This document shows, piece by piece, positions 9,505-18,313 of a DNA stretch of 64,000 bases. Source of the stretch: Paraburkholderia sp. CNPSo 3272. Lineage in GTDB: Bacteria > Pseudomonadota > Gammaproteobacteria > Burkholderiales > Burkholderiaceae. Below the pieces are notes generated by a model that had not been told where the DNA came from, did no database searches, and saw only the letters and a list, made by a program, of their open reading frames with translations. Both the position numbers and the translations under genes were made by a program. The stretch is taken from assembly GCF_024206495.1 (NCBI RefSeq), contig NZ_JAMBPQ010000017.1:84038-148037 (forward strand), read 5' to 3'. How positions within the stretch are numbered: position 1 is the stretch's first letter; every line of letters begins with the position of its first letter.

Positions 9505-10020
9505 TTATTCGGTGTCGGGCGCGCCCTCGGGCTTCGGCGCGGCGGCGAGCGCATTCATCAGCGCAGGGTCCTCGAGCAAGCGGGCGACGAGCTTTTCCGC
9601 GTCGGTCTTGCCGTCCATATAGGTCAGCAGGTTCTGCAACTGACTGCGCGTTTCGAGTAACCTCGCGAGCGGCTCGACGTTGCGCGCGATAGCGGCCGGC
9701 TCGAAGTCGTCCATGCTCGAGAAGGTCATGTCCACGCCGATCTTGCCCTCGCCGGTCAGCGTGTTGTCGACCTGCATCGCCACACGCGGCTTCATGGAGC
9801 GCAGCCGTTCGTCGAAGTTGTCGATGTCGATCTCCAGAAACTTGCGCTCCGCAACGGGCGGCAGCGCTTCCTGCGGCTGCCCCGAGAGATCGGACAGCAC
9901 GCCCATCACGAAGGGCAAGTTGACCTTCCTTTCCGAGCCGTACACTTCCACGTCGTACTCGATCTGCACGCGCGGCGCCCGATTGCGCGCAATGAACTTC
10001 TGACTGCTCTCCTTGGCCAT
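9505..10020 (-). CDS. tssB: T6SS sheath small subunit TssB (VipA)
   Basis: TssB forms the sheath together with TssC. 171 aa. Family landmarks are SSQKFIARNRAPRVQIEYDVEVYG, here split around KFIARNRAPRVQI, then LPFVMGVLSDLSG, KFLEIDIDNFDERL and LLTYMDGKTDAEKL. AGGAGA lies 8-9 bases before the ATG at 10020. It lies 43 bases after tssA and 10 bases before tssC, in the usual tssA-tssB-tssC order. Confidence 0.96.
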   Translation of the reverse strand: MAKESSQKFIARNRAPRVQIEYDVEVYGSERKVNLPFVMGVLSDLSGQPQEALPPVAERKFLEIDIDNFDERLRSMKPRVAMQVDNTLTGEGKIGVDMTFSSMDDFEPAAIARNVEPLARLLETRSQLQNLLTYMDGKTDAEKLVARLLEDPALMNALAAAPKPEGAPDTE

Positions 10021-10063
10021 TTGACCGTTCTCCTGGTTGAGTTGCGTTGCAGTGCGGCTTCGA

Positions 10064-11137
10064 TCATTCCACCGGCGTTTCGACGGCAGCCGGACCGACT
10101 ACCTGGGTAAGTTGGACGAGCCCTTCCGGCGCGAGGTCCTGCAAGAGATCGACAAAGGACTTCCCGACGAGGCCGCGCGCCCGTTCGAGCAGTAACGGCA
10201 CGGGGCTGGCAGGTTCGTGTTGCGCGTACCAGGCGCAGATCCGCTGCAGCGTGGCGGCCACGTCGGCGCGGTTGCCAATCGCGTTGGAGGGTGCGTTGCC
10301 GATCGCGGCAGCGGGCGACGCGACACCGGTCGCATCGCTATGCATTTGCGCTTCGTCCGGGTGCGCGCCCACGGCGGTTGCAAGCAGCGACGATGCGCGC
10401 TCCAGCAACGCCGTCAACGCGGCGAAATCGAGCGATTGGGTCGCGCCCACACGTTCGGCAAGCATCGCTTCGATTGCGCGGACGCTCTGACACGCGGCAT
10501 CAAACGCCCGCTTCGCGCTGCGCGCGGCATCAGGCGCCAGGGCGATCGACGCTTCGAGCGCTGCCTGGCTCATCACCGTTTGCCCTTCCGGTACGGCGGC
10601 TTCGCCATTCGCATACGACCACTCGCGCAGCGTGACCGGCGAACGGCCTTGCAGCAGCGGGCTATCCATGAGACCGGCGAGCACGCTGCCCGCCTGCGTC
10701 CACGCGGCAAGCGCGTTGATGCGGGCCGTCGCGTCGTCGCCGTCGCTGGCGTCGAGTTGCGGGTGCACGTGCTCCCAGTGGCGTTCCAGCAGTGCAGCAG
10801 TCAAGATCAGGCCGTCCGCAAGACCGGTAACGCCCTCGCGAACCCAGCGCGCCCGCGCCAGATGCATCACCACGCGCAGGTCTCGCGTGCGGGCCATCAA
10901 TGCGCTGCCAAGCGCATCCGCGGCTTCCCAGTCGGGCGGCACCGCGGCCACGAGCGTGTCGCCATACTCGGCTTCGGGACGCCCGCTGACCGCTTCTTCG
11001 AGTTCGCGGAATTGCGCGTCATATTCGAGGTCGGGGCCGCACGGTTCTGCCTGCGTGACTGGTTCGAGCCAAGCGGTCCAGTCCCGATGCGTGATGAATT
11101 CGATGGTCATGGCACGTTGAATGGTTTTACTTTGCAT
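10064..11137 (-). CDS. tssA: T6SS sheath-assembly protein TssA
   Basis: TssA binds the baseplate and the distal sheath end and guides tail polymerisation. 357 aa. The ImpA N-terminal domain is clear near the start: WLEPVTQAEPCGPDLEYDAQF, followed by a Trp-rich helical stretch. The C-terminus (RICAWYAQHEPASPVPLLLERARGL) matches the short C-terminal helix region of the family. The start is unsure: the ATG at 11137 and the ATG at 11110 (MTIEFITHRDW) both lack a clear ribosome site. It is the first T6SS gene seen, so its promoter should lie at about 11140-11200. Confidence 0.9.
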   Translation of the reverse strand: MQSKTIQRAMTIEFITHRDWTAWLEPVTQAEPCGPDLEYDAQFRELEEAVSGRPEAEYGDTLVAAVPPDWEAADALGSALMARTRDLRVVMHLARARWVREGVTGLADGLILTAALLERHWEHVHPQLDASDGDDATARINALAAWTQAGSVLAGLMDSPLLQGRSPVTLREWSYANGEAAVPEGQTVMSQAALEASIALAPDAARSAKRAFDAACQSVRAIEAMLAERVGATQSLDFAALTALLERASSLLATAVGAHPDEAQMHSDATGVASPAAAIGNAPSNAIGNRADVAATLQRICAWYAQHEPASPVPLLLERARGLVGKSFVDLLQDLAPEGLVQLTQVVGPAAVETPVE

Positions 11138-11192
11138 TCCGAATTAATTGACAATCCAGTTTTCCGGAGAGACCGCTCAGCAAACGGTCTTC

Positions 11193-11696
11193 TTACTTAT
11201 AGAAGATGTAAGTCGCGATATAAGGCGAACTACCCGACTCGTGCTCGACTGTGCACGGCGCAGCCGGCTTTACACCGCCCACCGTCCTGACGCGTTGCAC
11301 ATAGCGCACGGGCGCGAGCATGCCCTGCGATCCGGCGGAGTGCGCCTCGAGCAGCAGTTGCGGCACGCTGGCTGGCGTATCACTGGGCTTTTGCGCGACG
11401 ACTTTTCCCTCGATGCGGCTACCGTCGCGCGCTTGCCACGACGGGCCGGCCGAATGCTCGATCACCTCGGCCCCGTGCGCGTCGTAGAGCGTGGCGCGCG
11501 GCTGCTGAAAGACCCAGCCGAGCGTGTGGTCAGCACCGTACTCGCACGCGTAGATCTGCACCCCTGCTGCGGTCGTGGTCAGTAAAGGCTGTGCGTCCAA
11601 TATATCGATCGACTCCGCATGTGCGGACGGTCCGCTCATCATCGAAATCAGCCCAGCCCCAATTGCAATATGCTTCCCGGGTGAGTGGCGATGCAT
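11193..11696 (-). CDS. Exported DUF3455 protein, function unknown
   Basis: 167 aa with an N-terminal signal peptide ending near GPSAHA (about residue 27). The body matches DUF3455: GVQIYACEY near the start, LLLEAHSAGSQG, YVQRVRTVGG, a Cys in AAPCTVE and a final YIATYIFYK. AAAGGAG lies 8 bases before the ATG at 11696, so the start is firm. It is probably periplasmic or secreted. It lies 55 bases upstream of tssA on the same strand and diverges from the unknown gene at 11868. No tie to secretion is proven. Confidence 0.8.
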   Translation of the reverse strand: MHRHSPGKHIAIGAGLISMMSGPSAHAESIDILDAQPLLTTTAAGVQIYACEYGADHTLGWVFQQPRATLYDAHGAEVIEHSAGPSWQARDGSRIEGKVVAQKPSDTPASVPQLLLEAHSAGSQGMLAPVRYVQRVRTVGGVKPAAPCTVEHESGSSPYIATYIFYK

Positions 11697-11867
11697 GGAG
11701 AAGCTCCTTTAGCCCAACGGGTCGACCCAGTTCGATCCGCTCTTGCACAACAGCCCGGCGCGGGAAAGTATTCCATCTGTTTTTGCAGCCTGTTGACAGG
11801 CATGGGAGGGAATATCGGGAAACGTCCAGCTGTTATGGCTGGATCCACAATTGAACGGAGCCATGTC

Positions 11868-12566
11868 ATGAAAGCCCGCATGACGATTTCCAGTCTTGCC
11901 GTGCCCGTGGAACGGATCAAGCCCATTGGCGGGCGCTCTTCCACCGGCACCGCGGGTCATCAATTCGACCTGACGTTTCGCGCCGAGGTAAAGGCGCCCA
12001 CGCTCGGCAAGCTGCTGGCCGATGACATCGAATGTCCTCTATTGGAGTGGAACGAGTGCATCGAATGGTTCAGGTTCGACACCGCGACACAGCAATGGGA
12101 CTTCGAAGGCAAAATCGTGCGGAACATGTATGCGCACAATCGGGAGTCGAATACCTTCCGGAATTGGCACAGGTCGCGTTATACGATCGCGACCGATGTG
12201 ACCAACCGTCCGCCTGCCGCGCTGATGGCCATGAAGCGCGAGGAGGATGCAAAGAAGTGGATTGCGCGCAACGGTTTCAGCTGGAATCTCCACATACGGG
12301 ACATTCCCCAAATGGGCATCCTTGGCGGGACGGGAGGCGGCGGGGGGCTGAGCCTCGTCACCGGGGATACGCGCCGCCGCGTCATCTATTTCGATCTGGG
12401 CTTCGAGGGCCAGCGCGAGCGCGCGCGGCTAGTGCAGATTCTGGAGACACAGCAGGGGCGGCTCACGATTCATCATCTGATTCGCGGCGACATCGAGAAA
12501 AAGACCGTGGATGAACTCTCGAATCTCGAGCGTTGGCGCTTTCAGTTGCGCACGAGTCACGGATAA
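11868..12566 (+). CDS. Unknown protein next to the T6SS operon
   Basis: 232 aa; I do not recognise the family. ACGGAG lies 7 bases before the ATG at 11868, which supports this start over the longer open frame. There is no signal peptide or membrane segment. The protein is rich in Trp and charged residues (ECIEWFRFDTATQQWDFEGK, with RNMYAHNRESNTFRNWHRSRY further on). A glycine hinge GGTGGGGG near residue 165 separates two halves. It diverges from the DUF3455 gene and ends at a hairpin. A T6SS accessory, effector or immunity role is inference from position only. Confidence 0.7.
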   Translation: MKARMTISSLAVPVERIKPIGGRSSTGTAGHQFDLTFRAEVKAPTLGKLLADDIECPLLEWNECIEWFRFDTATQQWDFEGKIVRNMYAHNRESNTFRNWHRSRYTIATDVTNRPPAALMAMKREEDAKKWIARNGFSWNLHIRDIPQMGILGGTGGGGGLSLVTGDTRRRVIYFDLGFEGQRERARLVQILETQQGRLTIHHLIRGDIEKKTVDELSNLERWRFQLRTSHG

Positions 12567-12584
12567 CGCCCGTTCGGAATCCGC

Positions 12585-12606
12585 GACCTGTCTTCAATGA
12601 CAGGTC
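12585..12606. terminator. Bidirectional terminator hairpin
   Basis: GACCTGTC and GACAGGTC form a perfect 8-bp stem with a 6-base loop between the convergent genes ending at 12566 (+) and 12617 (-). Imperfect outer arms (CGCCCG..GGAAT and ATTCC..CGGGCG) extend it. There is no strong T tract, so its strength is uncertain. Confidence 0.6.
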
Positions 12607-12616
12607 ACTTCCGGGA

Positions 12617-13627
12617 TCATTCCGTGCGGGCGCGCGTGGCCGTACCCTCTGTGCGGCGTCGTGACGGCCAGCCATATTCGGCCGCCTGCCAGGCAAGCAG
12701 CCCCGGCAAATAGAACATGAGATCGCGCACGCGTCTTGCGCCCGCGAGCGCGAGGCAGGTGGGCGCATCGAACCCCAGCAGTCCGCCGATCACGACGAAG
12801 CCGCCCTCCTGCACGCCAAGGCCGGCTGGTACGAGAAACGCGATGCTGCTCAGCATCTGGATCAGGGCTTCGATCACGAACGCTTGCACGAACGTCGCGT
12901 CCGTGCCGAGCACGCGCAACGCGATCCAGATTTCGAGCGCGTAGCCGAGACATTGCAGCGTCTGCCACACGAGCACATAGCGCACGATCACGCCGGTCTG
13001 CCGCCAGATCAGCTTGAGGGATAAATCGACGCGCGCGGACTTGCCCACGAGATCGACGACCTTGCCGCTCGTGACGCGGTTGAGCGTGCGTGCCGCGCGC
13101 TCGAACGGCCGTGCATGCTGCACGAGTGCAAACAGCACGAGCAGCGGGATGAAGCCCGCGAGGCCCCAGGCGAGCCGGCCAACGAACCGCGCGGTATCGG
13201 AAGAGGAATGCTCGAGCAGATAGCCGGCCGCGAGCAACGCAAAGAGCACCTGGCTGATCAGCGTGAGCTGCATGTCGGCGATGAGGCTCGCAACCGCCGC
13301 GGCCGGCCGTACGCCCGCACGGCCAAGCAGACGGAACGATACGAGTTCCCCGCCCACGCGCGCCACCGGCAGCAAGCCGTTGATCGACTCGCGAATCCAG
13401 ACGAGCTTGAGCATCGTCGTGAACGACGGACGCTGCGCCGCGCGAATCAGGCTGCGCCAGTCCCATGCATTCGCGCACATCGGCAGGATATGCACGATGG
13501 CGGCCAGCACGAGGCCCATGCCCGCTCCGCGCAACAGTTGCAGCACCGCCGCGGGATGTTCGCGCCAAACGAGCCACGCGGCGATCGCAAGACCGACCAG
13601 GGCGGCGATACGTCCCATGTGCTTCAT
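12617..13627 (-). CDS. hpnL: Hopanoid-associated membrane protein HpnL
   Basis: 336 aa integral membrane protein of the lysylphosphatidylglycerol-synthase transmembrane (UPF0104) type. Hydrophobic helices run throughout, and GLGVQEGGFVVIGGLLG is a conserved family segment. Its place directly after hpnJ and hpnI on the same strand identifies it as HpnL, thought to act in hopanoid transport or trafficking. The start is chosen at 13627 (MKHMGRIAALVGLA) with AGAG about 9 bases upstream; an ATG at 13675 only 10 bases after hpnI is the alternative and would add a non-hydrophobic tail. Confidence 0.85.
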   Translation of the reverse strand: MKHMGRIAALVGLAIAAWLVWREHPAAVLQLLRGAGMGLVLAAIVHILPMCANAWDWRSLIRAAQRPSFTTMLKLVWIRESINGLLPVARVGGELVSFRLLGRAGVRPAAAVASLIADMQLTLISQVLFALLAAGYLLEHSSSDTARFVGRLAWGLAGFIPLLVLFALVQHARPFERAARTLNRVTSGKVVDLVGKSARVDLSLKLIWRQTGVIVRYVLVWQTLQCLGYALEIWIALRVLGTDATFVQAFVIEALIQMLSSIAFLVPAGLGVQEGGFVVIGGLLGFDAPTCLALAGARRVRDLMFYLPGLLAWQAAEYGWPSRRRTEGTATRARTE

Positions 13628-13687
13628 CTGCGGGTGCTCTCTAGTGGATGCTCCCGTCTCATTGTGCCCCCCCATCTACTGTGACGC

Positions 13688-14956
13688 TCAGGTCTCGTGG
13701 ACTGGCGACAGCATGCCATTCCTGTCGACGCGAAAGCGCGTGCCGCGCCAAACGACGCCAGACGAACAAAAGCTCGCGACATAGATCGCGAACTGGACCA
13801 TTTCCCAAAGGGGTAAGCATAACAGTCCGCTGGACTTGTCGCCCGTCGCGCGATCGGTCCTCCACATCAGCCACGCGCGCGCGCACAGCGCCACGGCGGC
13901 CAGTATCCACGCAGGCGCTGCGCCGCCGGACAACGCCACGGCAAGCATGGCGAGCGCGAACGGATGCATCAGCACGGCGCCCAGATGTCCGGAGCGGTCC
14001 GCCGCGCGGACGGTGCGGCTCCAGCGCAATTCGTGCGCAAAGAGTTGGGCGAACGTATTCTCCACGCACGCGTGCCGCACGAGAATGGGCGGAACGGAAA
14101 CCTCCGCACCGGCGCGGCGCACGGCCTCACCGATCGCATGGTCTTCGGCGAGGTGATGCGCGAATTGCGCCAGACCCCCAATGCGATCGAGCATTTCGCG
14201 TGTCATGGCGATGGACTGGCCAAAGCACGGCCGCGCGCGCCCGATCGCGAGCCCCGTGACGACGCCGGGCAGGAAATGATAGTTCGTCAAGGCAGACGCC
14301 ACGCGCGGCCAGAATCCCGGCGCGCACAGGCCCCGATAAACCGCGGTCACGAGGCCGATGCCCGGTTGCTGCAGCGCCCCGACCACCTGGCGCAGATAGT
14401 TTTTGTCGACGAGCACGTCGCTATCGGCAAAGCACAGCACGTCGTGCTCGGCCTTTTCGAGCATGTTCACGAGATTCGCGATCTTGCGGTTGGGACCGTA
14501 TAGCCGCGCATCGGCGACGACCGTGATGTGTGCATCGGGATAACGCTCGCGTAGCCGCTCGATGGCGTTGAGCGCTTCATCACGAGCATCGTGCACGCCG
14601 AACAGATACTGGACTTGTCCAGGATAGTCCTGCTCGAAAAAGCTGGCGAGGTGCTCCTCGAGGTGCCATTCGTCGCCGTGCAGCGGCTTGGCGAGCGTGA
14701 TGGCCGGAAAGTGCTGCGGCGTCGCCACCTCGCGCGCGAAGAAACGGCCGACCAGCGCGCTCGCCGTGCAGGTATAGACAATGCCGAGCACGGCGCAAAC
14801 GCCGCTCAGCACCGCGAGCGAATCGAAGAGCAGATGCGAGAAGCCGGGCAATTCAGCACGCATGACTTCGATTGCCGCGGAAGCGACCGCAAGCACCGTC
14901 ACGGCCATCGCAACGATGGCGCCCGTTCGCCCCGTCGCATGCGAGCGGTCCATCAT
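13688..14956 (-). CDS. hpnI: Hopanoid glycosyltransferase HpnI
   Basis: HpnI transfers N-acetylglucosamine onto bacteriohopanetetrol on the way to the cyclitol-ether head group. 422 aa: two N-terminal membrane helices, a ceramide-glucosyltransferase-like GT domain, then C-terminal helices. Catalytic landmarks are FADSDVLVDKNYL, the acceptor Asp in LAEDHAIGEAVRRAG and the final RW motif in HELRWSRTVR. The ATG at 14956 shares ATGA with the hpnJ stop, so the upstream open frame to 15547 is not used. Usual HpnI proteins are somewhat shorter; the extra length is at the ends. Confidence 0.92.
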   Translation of the reverse strand: MMDRSHATGRTGAIVAMAVTVLAVASAAIEVMRAELPGFSHLLFDSLAVLSGVCAVLGIVYTCTASALVGRFFAREVATPQHFPAITLAKPLHGDEWHLEEHLASFFEQDYPGQVQYLFGVHDARDEALNAIERLRERYPDAHITVVADARLYGPNRKIANLVNMLEKAEHDVLCFADSDVLVDKNYLRQVVGALQQPGIGLVTAVYRGLCAPGFWPRVASALTNYHFLPGVVTGLAIGRARPCFGQSIAMTREMLDRIGGLAQFAHHLAEDHAIGEAVRRAGAEVSVPPILVRHACVENTFAQLFAHELRWSRTVRAADRSGHLGAVLMHPFALAMLAVALSGGAAPAWILAAVALCARAWLMWRTDRATGDKSSGLLCLPLWEMVQFAIYVASFCSSGVVWRGTRFRVDRNGMLSPVHET

Positions 14957-16374
14957 GCCTCGTGCGCGCGCAGGAAGCGGAAGAACTCCACGCCTTCGCG
15001 CAGACGCCGCTTCATCATGTCCCAGCTCGTGAGCATCTCGCGCACGATCTCCCAGATCTTCGACGGCCGGAAATAGAACTGCCGGTAAAACTGTTCGAGG
15101 TGGTGATAGATCTCGTCGCGCGACAGATGCGCATAGCCGATCGCCGCCAGTTGCACGCCTTCCTTGCTCACCAGGTTGATGGTCTTGTTCTCTTCCATCC
15201 AGCCGTTTTCCACGGCCTGCTTGTAGAGCGTCGTGCCCGGATAGGGCGCGGCCAGCGACACCTGAATCGTATGCGGATTGATTTCCTTCGCGTACTCGAT
15301 CGTCTTCTTGATCGTGTCCTGCGTCTCGCCCGGCAGCCCCAGGATGAAGGTGCCGTGAACCTTGATGCCGAGCTTCTTGCAGTCGGCGCTGAAGCGGCGC
15401 GCGAAGTCCGTACGCACGCCCTTCTTGATGTTCACGAGAATCTGGTCGTCGCCCGATTCGAAGCCCACGAGCAGCAGGCGCAGGCCGTTTTCCTTCATCA
15501 CCTTGAGCGTCTTGTACGGCACGTTCGCCTTCGCGTTGCACGACCACGTCATGCCGAGCTTGCCCAGACCGATGGCGATCGCTTCGGCGCGCGGCAGGTC
15601 GTCGGTGAAGGTGTCGTCGTCGAACATGAGCTCCTTGACTTCAGGCATGTTCTCGCGGATCCACTTCGCCTCCTCGAGGACGTTCTCGACCGAGCGCGTG
15701 CGGTAGACGTGGCCGCTCACGGTCTGCGGCCACAGGCAGAACGTGCAGCGCGACTTGCAGCCCCGGCCCGTGTAGATCGATACATACGGGTAGTTCAGGT
15801 AGCCGATGAAGTAATTCTCGATCTTCAGGTCGCGCTTGTAGATCGGCGCGACGAACGGCAGCGAGTCCATGTCTTCCAGCACCGGACGCCCCGGGTTGTG
15901 CTCGATCGAGCCGTCCTTCGCGCGCCAGGAGATGCCCTTGACCTCGGCCAGCGGCATGCCTTCGGCGATTTCCTTGCAGGTGAAGTCGAATTCCTCGCGG
16001 CAGACGAAATCGATCGCCTCGCTCGCGGTCAGCGAATTGTGCGGATCGACCTGCACCTTCGCGCCCACCAGACCGATGACGATCGACGGCTTGCGCTTCT
16101 TGAGGTCTTCGCAAAAGAGCGCGTCGGTGGGGAACGACGGCGTGCTCGTGTGGATGATGACGAGGTCGTATGCGGCTGCAATCTTCAACGTCTCTTCCAC
16201 GCCCAGACCGTCGGCCGGCGCGTCGAGCACGCGGCTGTCGGGCACGAGGGCCGCGGGCTGCGCGAGCCAGGTGGGATACCAGAACGAGCGGATCTCGCGC
16301 TTTGCCTGGTAGCGCGAGCCCGCGCCACCGTCGAAGCCGTCATACGACGGGGCCTGCAGAAACAGCGTTTTCAT
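14953..16374 (-). CDS. hpnJ: Hopanoid radical SAM enzyme HpnJ
   Basis: HpnJ is the radical SAM protein that rearranges the sugar of glucosaminyl bacteriohopanetetrol into a cyclitol ether. 473 aa. An N-terminal B12-binding-like domain (about 1-140) precedes the radical SAM core with Cys206, Cys210 and Cys213 in CKSRCTFC. GFESGDDQILVNIKKG and GTFILGLPGET are further SAM-barrel signatures. The ATG at 16374 has GAGGA just upstream. It heads the operon hpnJ-hpnI-hpnL and overlaps hpnI by 4 bases. Confidence 0.94.
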   Translation of the reverse strand: MKTLFLQAPSYDGFDGGAGSRYQAKREIRSFWYPTWLAQPAALVPDSRVLDAPADGLGVEETLKIAAAYDLVIIHTSTPSFPTDALFCEDLKKRKPSIVIGLVGAKVQVDPHNSLTASEAIDFVCREEFDFTCKEIAEGMPLAEVKGISWRAKDGSIEHNPGRPVLEDMDSLPFVAPIYKRDLKIENYFIGYLNYPYVSIYTGRGCKSRCTFCLWPQTVSGHVYRTRSVENVLEEAKWIRENMPEVKELMFDDDTFTDDLPRAEAIAIGLGKLGMTWSCNAKANVPYKTLKVMKENGLRLLLVGFESGDDQILVNIKKGVRTDFARRFSADCKKLGIKVHGTFILGLPGETQDTIKKTIEYAKEINPHTIQVSLAAPYPGTTLYKQAVENGWMEENKTINLVSKEGVQLAAIGYAHLSRDEIYHHLEQFYRQFYFRPSKIWEIVREMLTSWDMMKRRLREGVEFFRFLRAHEA

Positions 16375-17080
16375 ATTCCTCGATTGTCCGCACAGTAGGA
16401 TGAAACCCGGTTAGCGATCGCGTGCGCCTCGTGCTTGCACGGTCGGCGTCCAGCACCGCGCAATTCCCTCCAAACGCATTACGTAAAGCATTCGATCTGC
16501 ATTCCGGTTTGCATGTTTGTTATCAAATTGAAGGACTAAGCGCCACGGGTGAACCCTGAGATATTAAGCCGAAAATCTGATGCTGACCTTAAGCGCTTTC
16601 CCTTCTTCCGACGTATTGAAACATGCCAAACCTCCAGTGTGGCGCATTGATATGACAGTTTTCATCGCACTGCGCCAATTGATGTCCGTTGTGACGACAA
16701 TCGATTACAAGCGAGGCAAAGTGCGCCCCTTCGTCACTGGAAATCGTATTAATCGATCGGGGGGTGCATATCATGTGTCATTAAGTGCCTGCCCCTTGCG
16801 CATTCCTCAGGCGAATTGACGAGCAGGTTTCATCTGCTTTGCATCGACTCCGCCATATCGGACAAGTTTTCGCTGATCGCCGACATCGCGTAAAAACGTC
16901 TCCTAATCGGGTTACGATGCAGCAAACGGCGACTGCGGGTCCCCGCCGCGAATGTGCGAGCGGTGTGGCGCGGCCAACGCTGCCCGGCAGGTCAGGACGA
17001 CTGTCCGGGATTTCATGCAGGCCAGGCACCCGCGGTGCGCTGCCTGCCCAACCAAGCGCCACCGTGAGCCGTCATTGTCC
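16375..17080. other. A+T-richer intergenic region, no gene seen
   Basis: A 706-base gap between the divergent hpnJ and glycosyltransferase genes. From about 16450 to 16900 it has visibly more A and T than its surroundings. It should hold the hpnJ promoter on its left and the glycosyltransferase promoter on its right. A 79-codon frame at 16580-16819 has no recognisable features and is not called. Confidence 0.5.
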
Positions 17081-18271
17081 ATGCGCATCCTCTTCGTCAT
17101 CGGCAACCTGGGCGACTATCACGTCCCTCGCTACGAGGCTCTCGTCAGCGCGGCCTCCAGTCGCGGCCATCAGGTGGCGCTGCTCGAGGTCTTCGCGCGC
17201 TCGGGCGTCTACGGCTTCCCCCAGGAACGCCGCGCGGCATTCTTCGCGAACCGGCCGCGCATGGCGGAAACGCTGGTCGAGAACGGCGCCGACAGCGACG
17301 GCCTCGGCGCGCGCGACACCGCGCGCCTGATTGCGAAGGTGCGCAACTTCGAGCCCGACGTGGTCATCACGCTCGGCTACAACACCGGCTATTCGGCGGT
17401 GCTCTGCTTCCTCAGACATCTCACGCGACGCTTCAAGCTCATCTACATGTCGGACTCGAAGGCCGACGACGGACTGCGCCAGCGCACCAAGGAGCGGCTC
17501 AAGCGGTTCATCGTGAGCCGCTTCGACGGCGCGCTCGTCGCGGGCGAGAAGCATCGCCGATACGCGCAATCGCTTGGCATACCGAAGGAGCGATCCCGCA
17601 TCGGTTTCGATGTGATCGACGTCGACTATTTCTCGGATCTGGCGCAGGCCGCGAGCGATAACCCCGAGGCCGTGCGATCGCGCTTCGGCCTGCCGCAGCG
17701 CTACGTGTTGTGCGTGAGCCGCTTCGTCGCGCGCAAGAACGTCGACGTGCTGATCGACGCCTACCGCAAATCCGGCGTGTACAACGAAAATATCGGCCTC
17801 GTGCTGGTGGGTCAGGGTCCGCTCGAAGCCCAGCTGCGCGCGCGCATCGGGTCGCTCGGCCTCACGCCGCATGTGACGATACTCAACTCGCTCGCCAACC
17901 AGGAAATGCCGAATCTCTACGCGCTCGCTGAATTCGTCGTACTCGCGAGCGAATTCGATCAATGGGGCCTGTGCGTGAACGAAGCATTCGCGGCCGGGTG
18001 CCCGGCCATCGTCACGCGCACCTGCGGCGTGGCTGGCGAAGTGGTGATAGACGGCGTGAACGGTTTCGTGGTCGAACCGCGCGACGTCTCGACGCTTGCG
18101 CAGCGTATCGGCGAGTTGGGCGGCGAGCCCGCGCTGCGCGAACGCTTCGCCGCCGGCGCGCAAAGCACGATCCGGCGCTGGACGCCCTTGCTCTTCGCAT
18201 CGAGCGCGCTGGAGCTTGCCGAGGTCACGACCCGCCGCGCAAGCGACCCCGCGCGGCACGAACTCGTTTAG
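17081..18271 (+). CDS. Family 4 (group 1) glycosyltransferase
   Basis: 396 aa GT-B enzyme that should move a nucleotide-activated sugar onto a polysaccharide or lipid acceptor. The N-terminal half begins MRILFVIGNLGDYHVPRYE. The C-terminal donor-binding half has YVLCVSRFVARKNVDVLIDAY, LVLVGQGPLE, the LASEFDQWGLCVNEAFAAGCP segment with the EX7E-like motif, and GFVVEPRDV. The ATG at 17081 is chosen because the fold starts there; no strong ribosome site is seen. It is convergent with the acyltransferase at 18314. Acceptor and product are unknown. Confidence 0.85.
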   Translation: MRILFVIGNLGDYHVPRYEALVSAASSRGHQVALLEVFARSGVYGFPQERRAAFFANRPRMAETLVENGADSDGLGARDTARLIAKVRNFEPDVVITLGYNTGYSAVLCFLRHLTRRFKLIYMSDSKADDGLRQRTKERLKRFIVSRFDGALVAGEKHRRYAQSLGIPKERSRIGFDVIDVDYFSDLAQAASDNPEAVRSRFGLPQRYVLCVSRFVARKNVDVLIDAYRKSGVYNENIGLVLVGQGPLEAQLRARIGSLGLTPHVTILNSLANQEMPNLYALAEFVVLASEFDQWGLCVNEAFAAGCPAIVTRTCGVAGEVVIDGVNGFVVEPRDVSTLAQRIGELGGEPALRERFAAGAQSTIRRWTPLLFASSALELAEVTTRRASDPARHELV

Positions 18272-18313
18272 CGCGCGATATAGTTCGCGCACGACGCCCC
18301 GCCGTTCAAACGC

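Noticed and set aside
16580..16819. 79-codon frame in the hpnJ-glycosyltransferase gap
   Set aside because: No recognisable features and no clear ribosome site in an A+T-rich gap.
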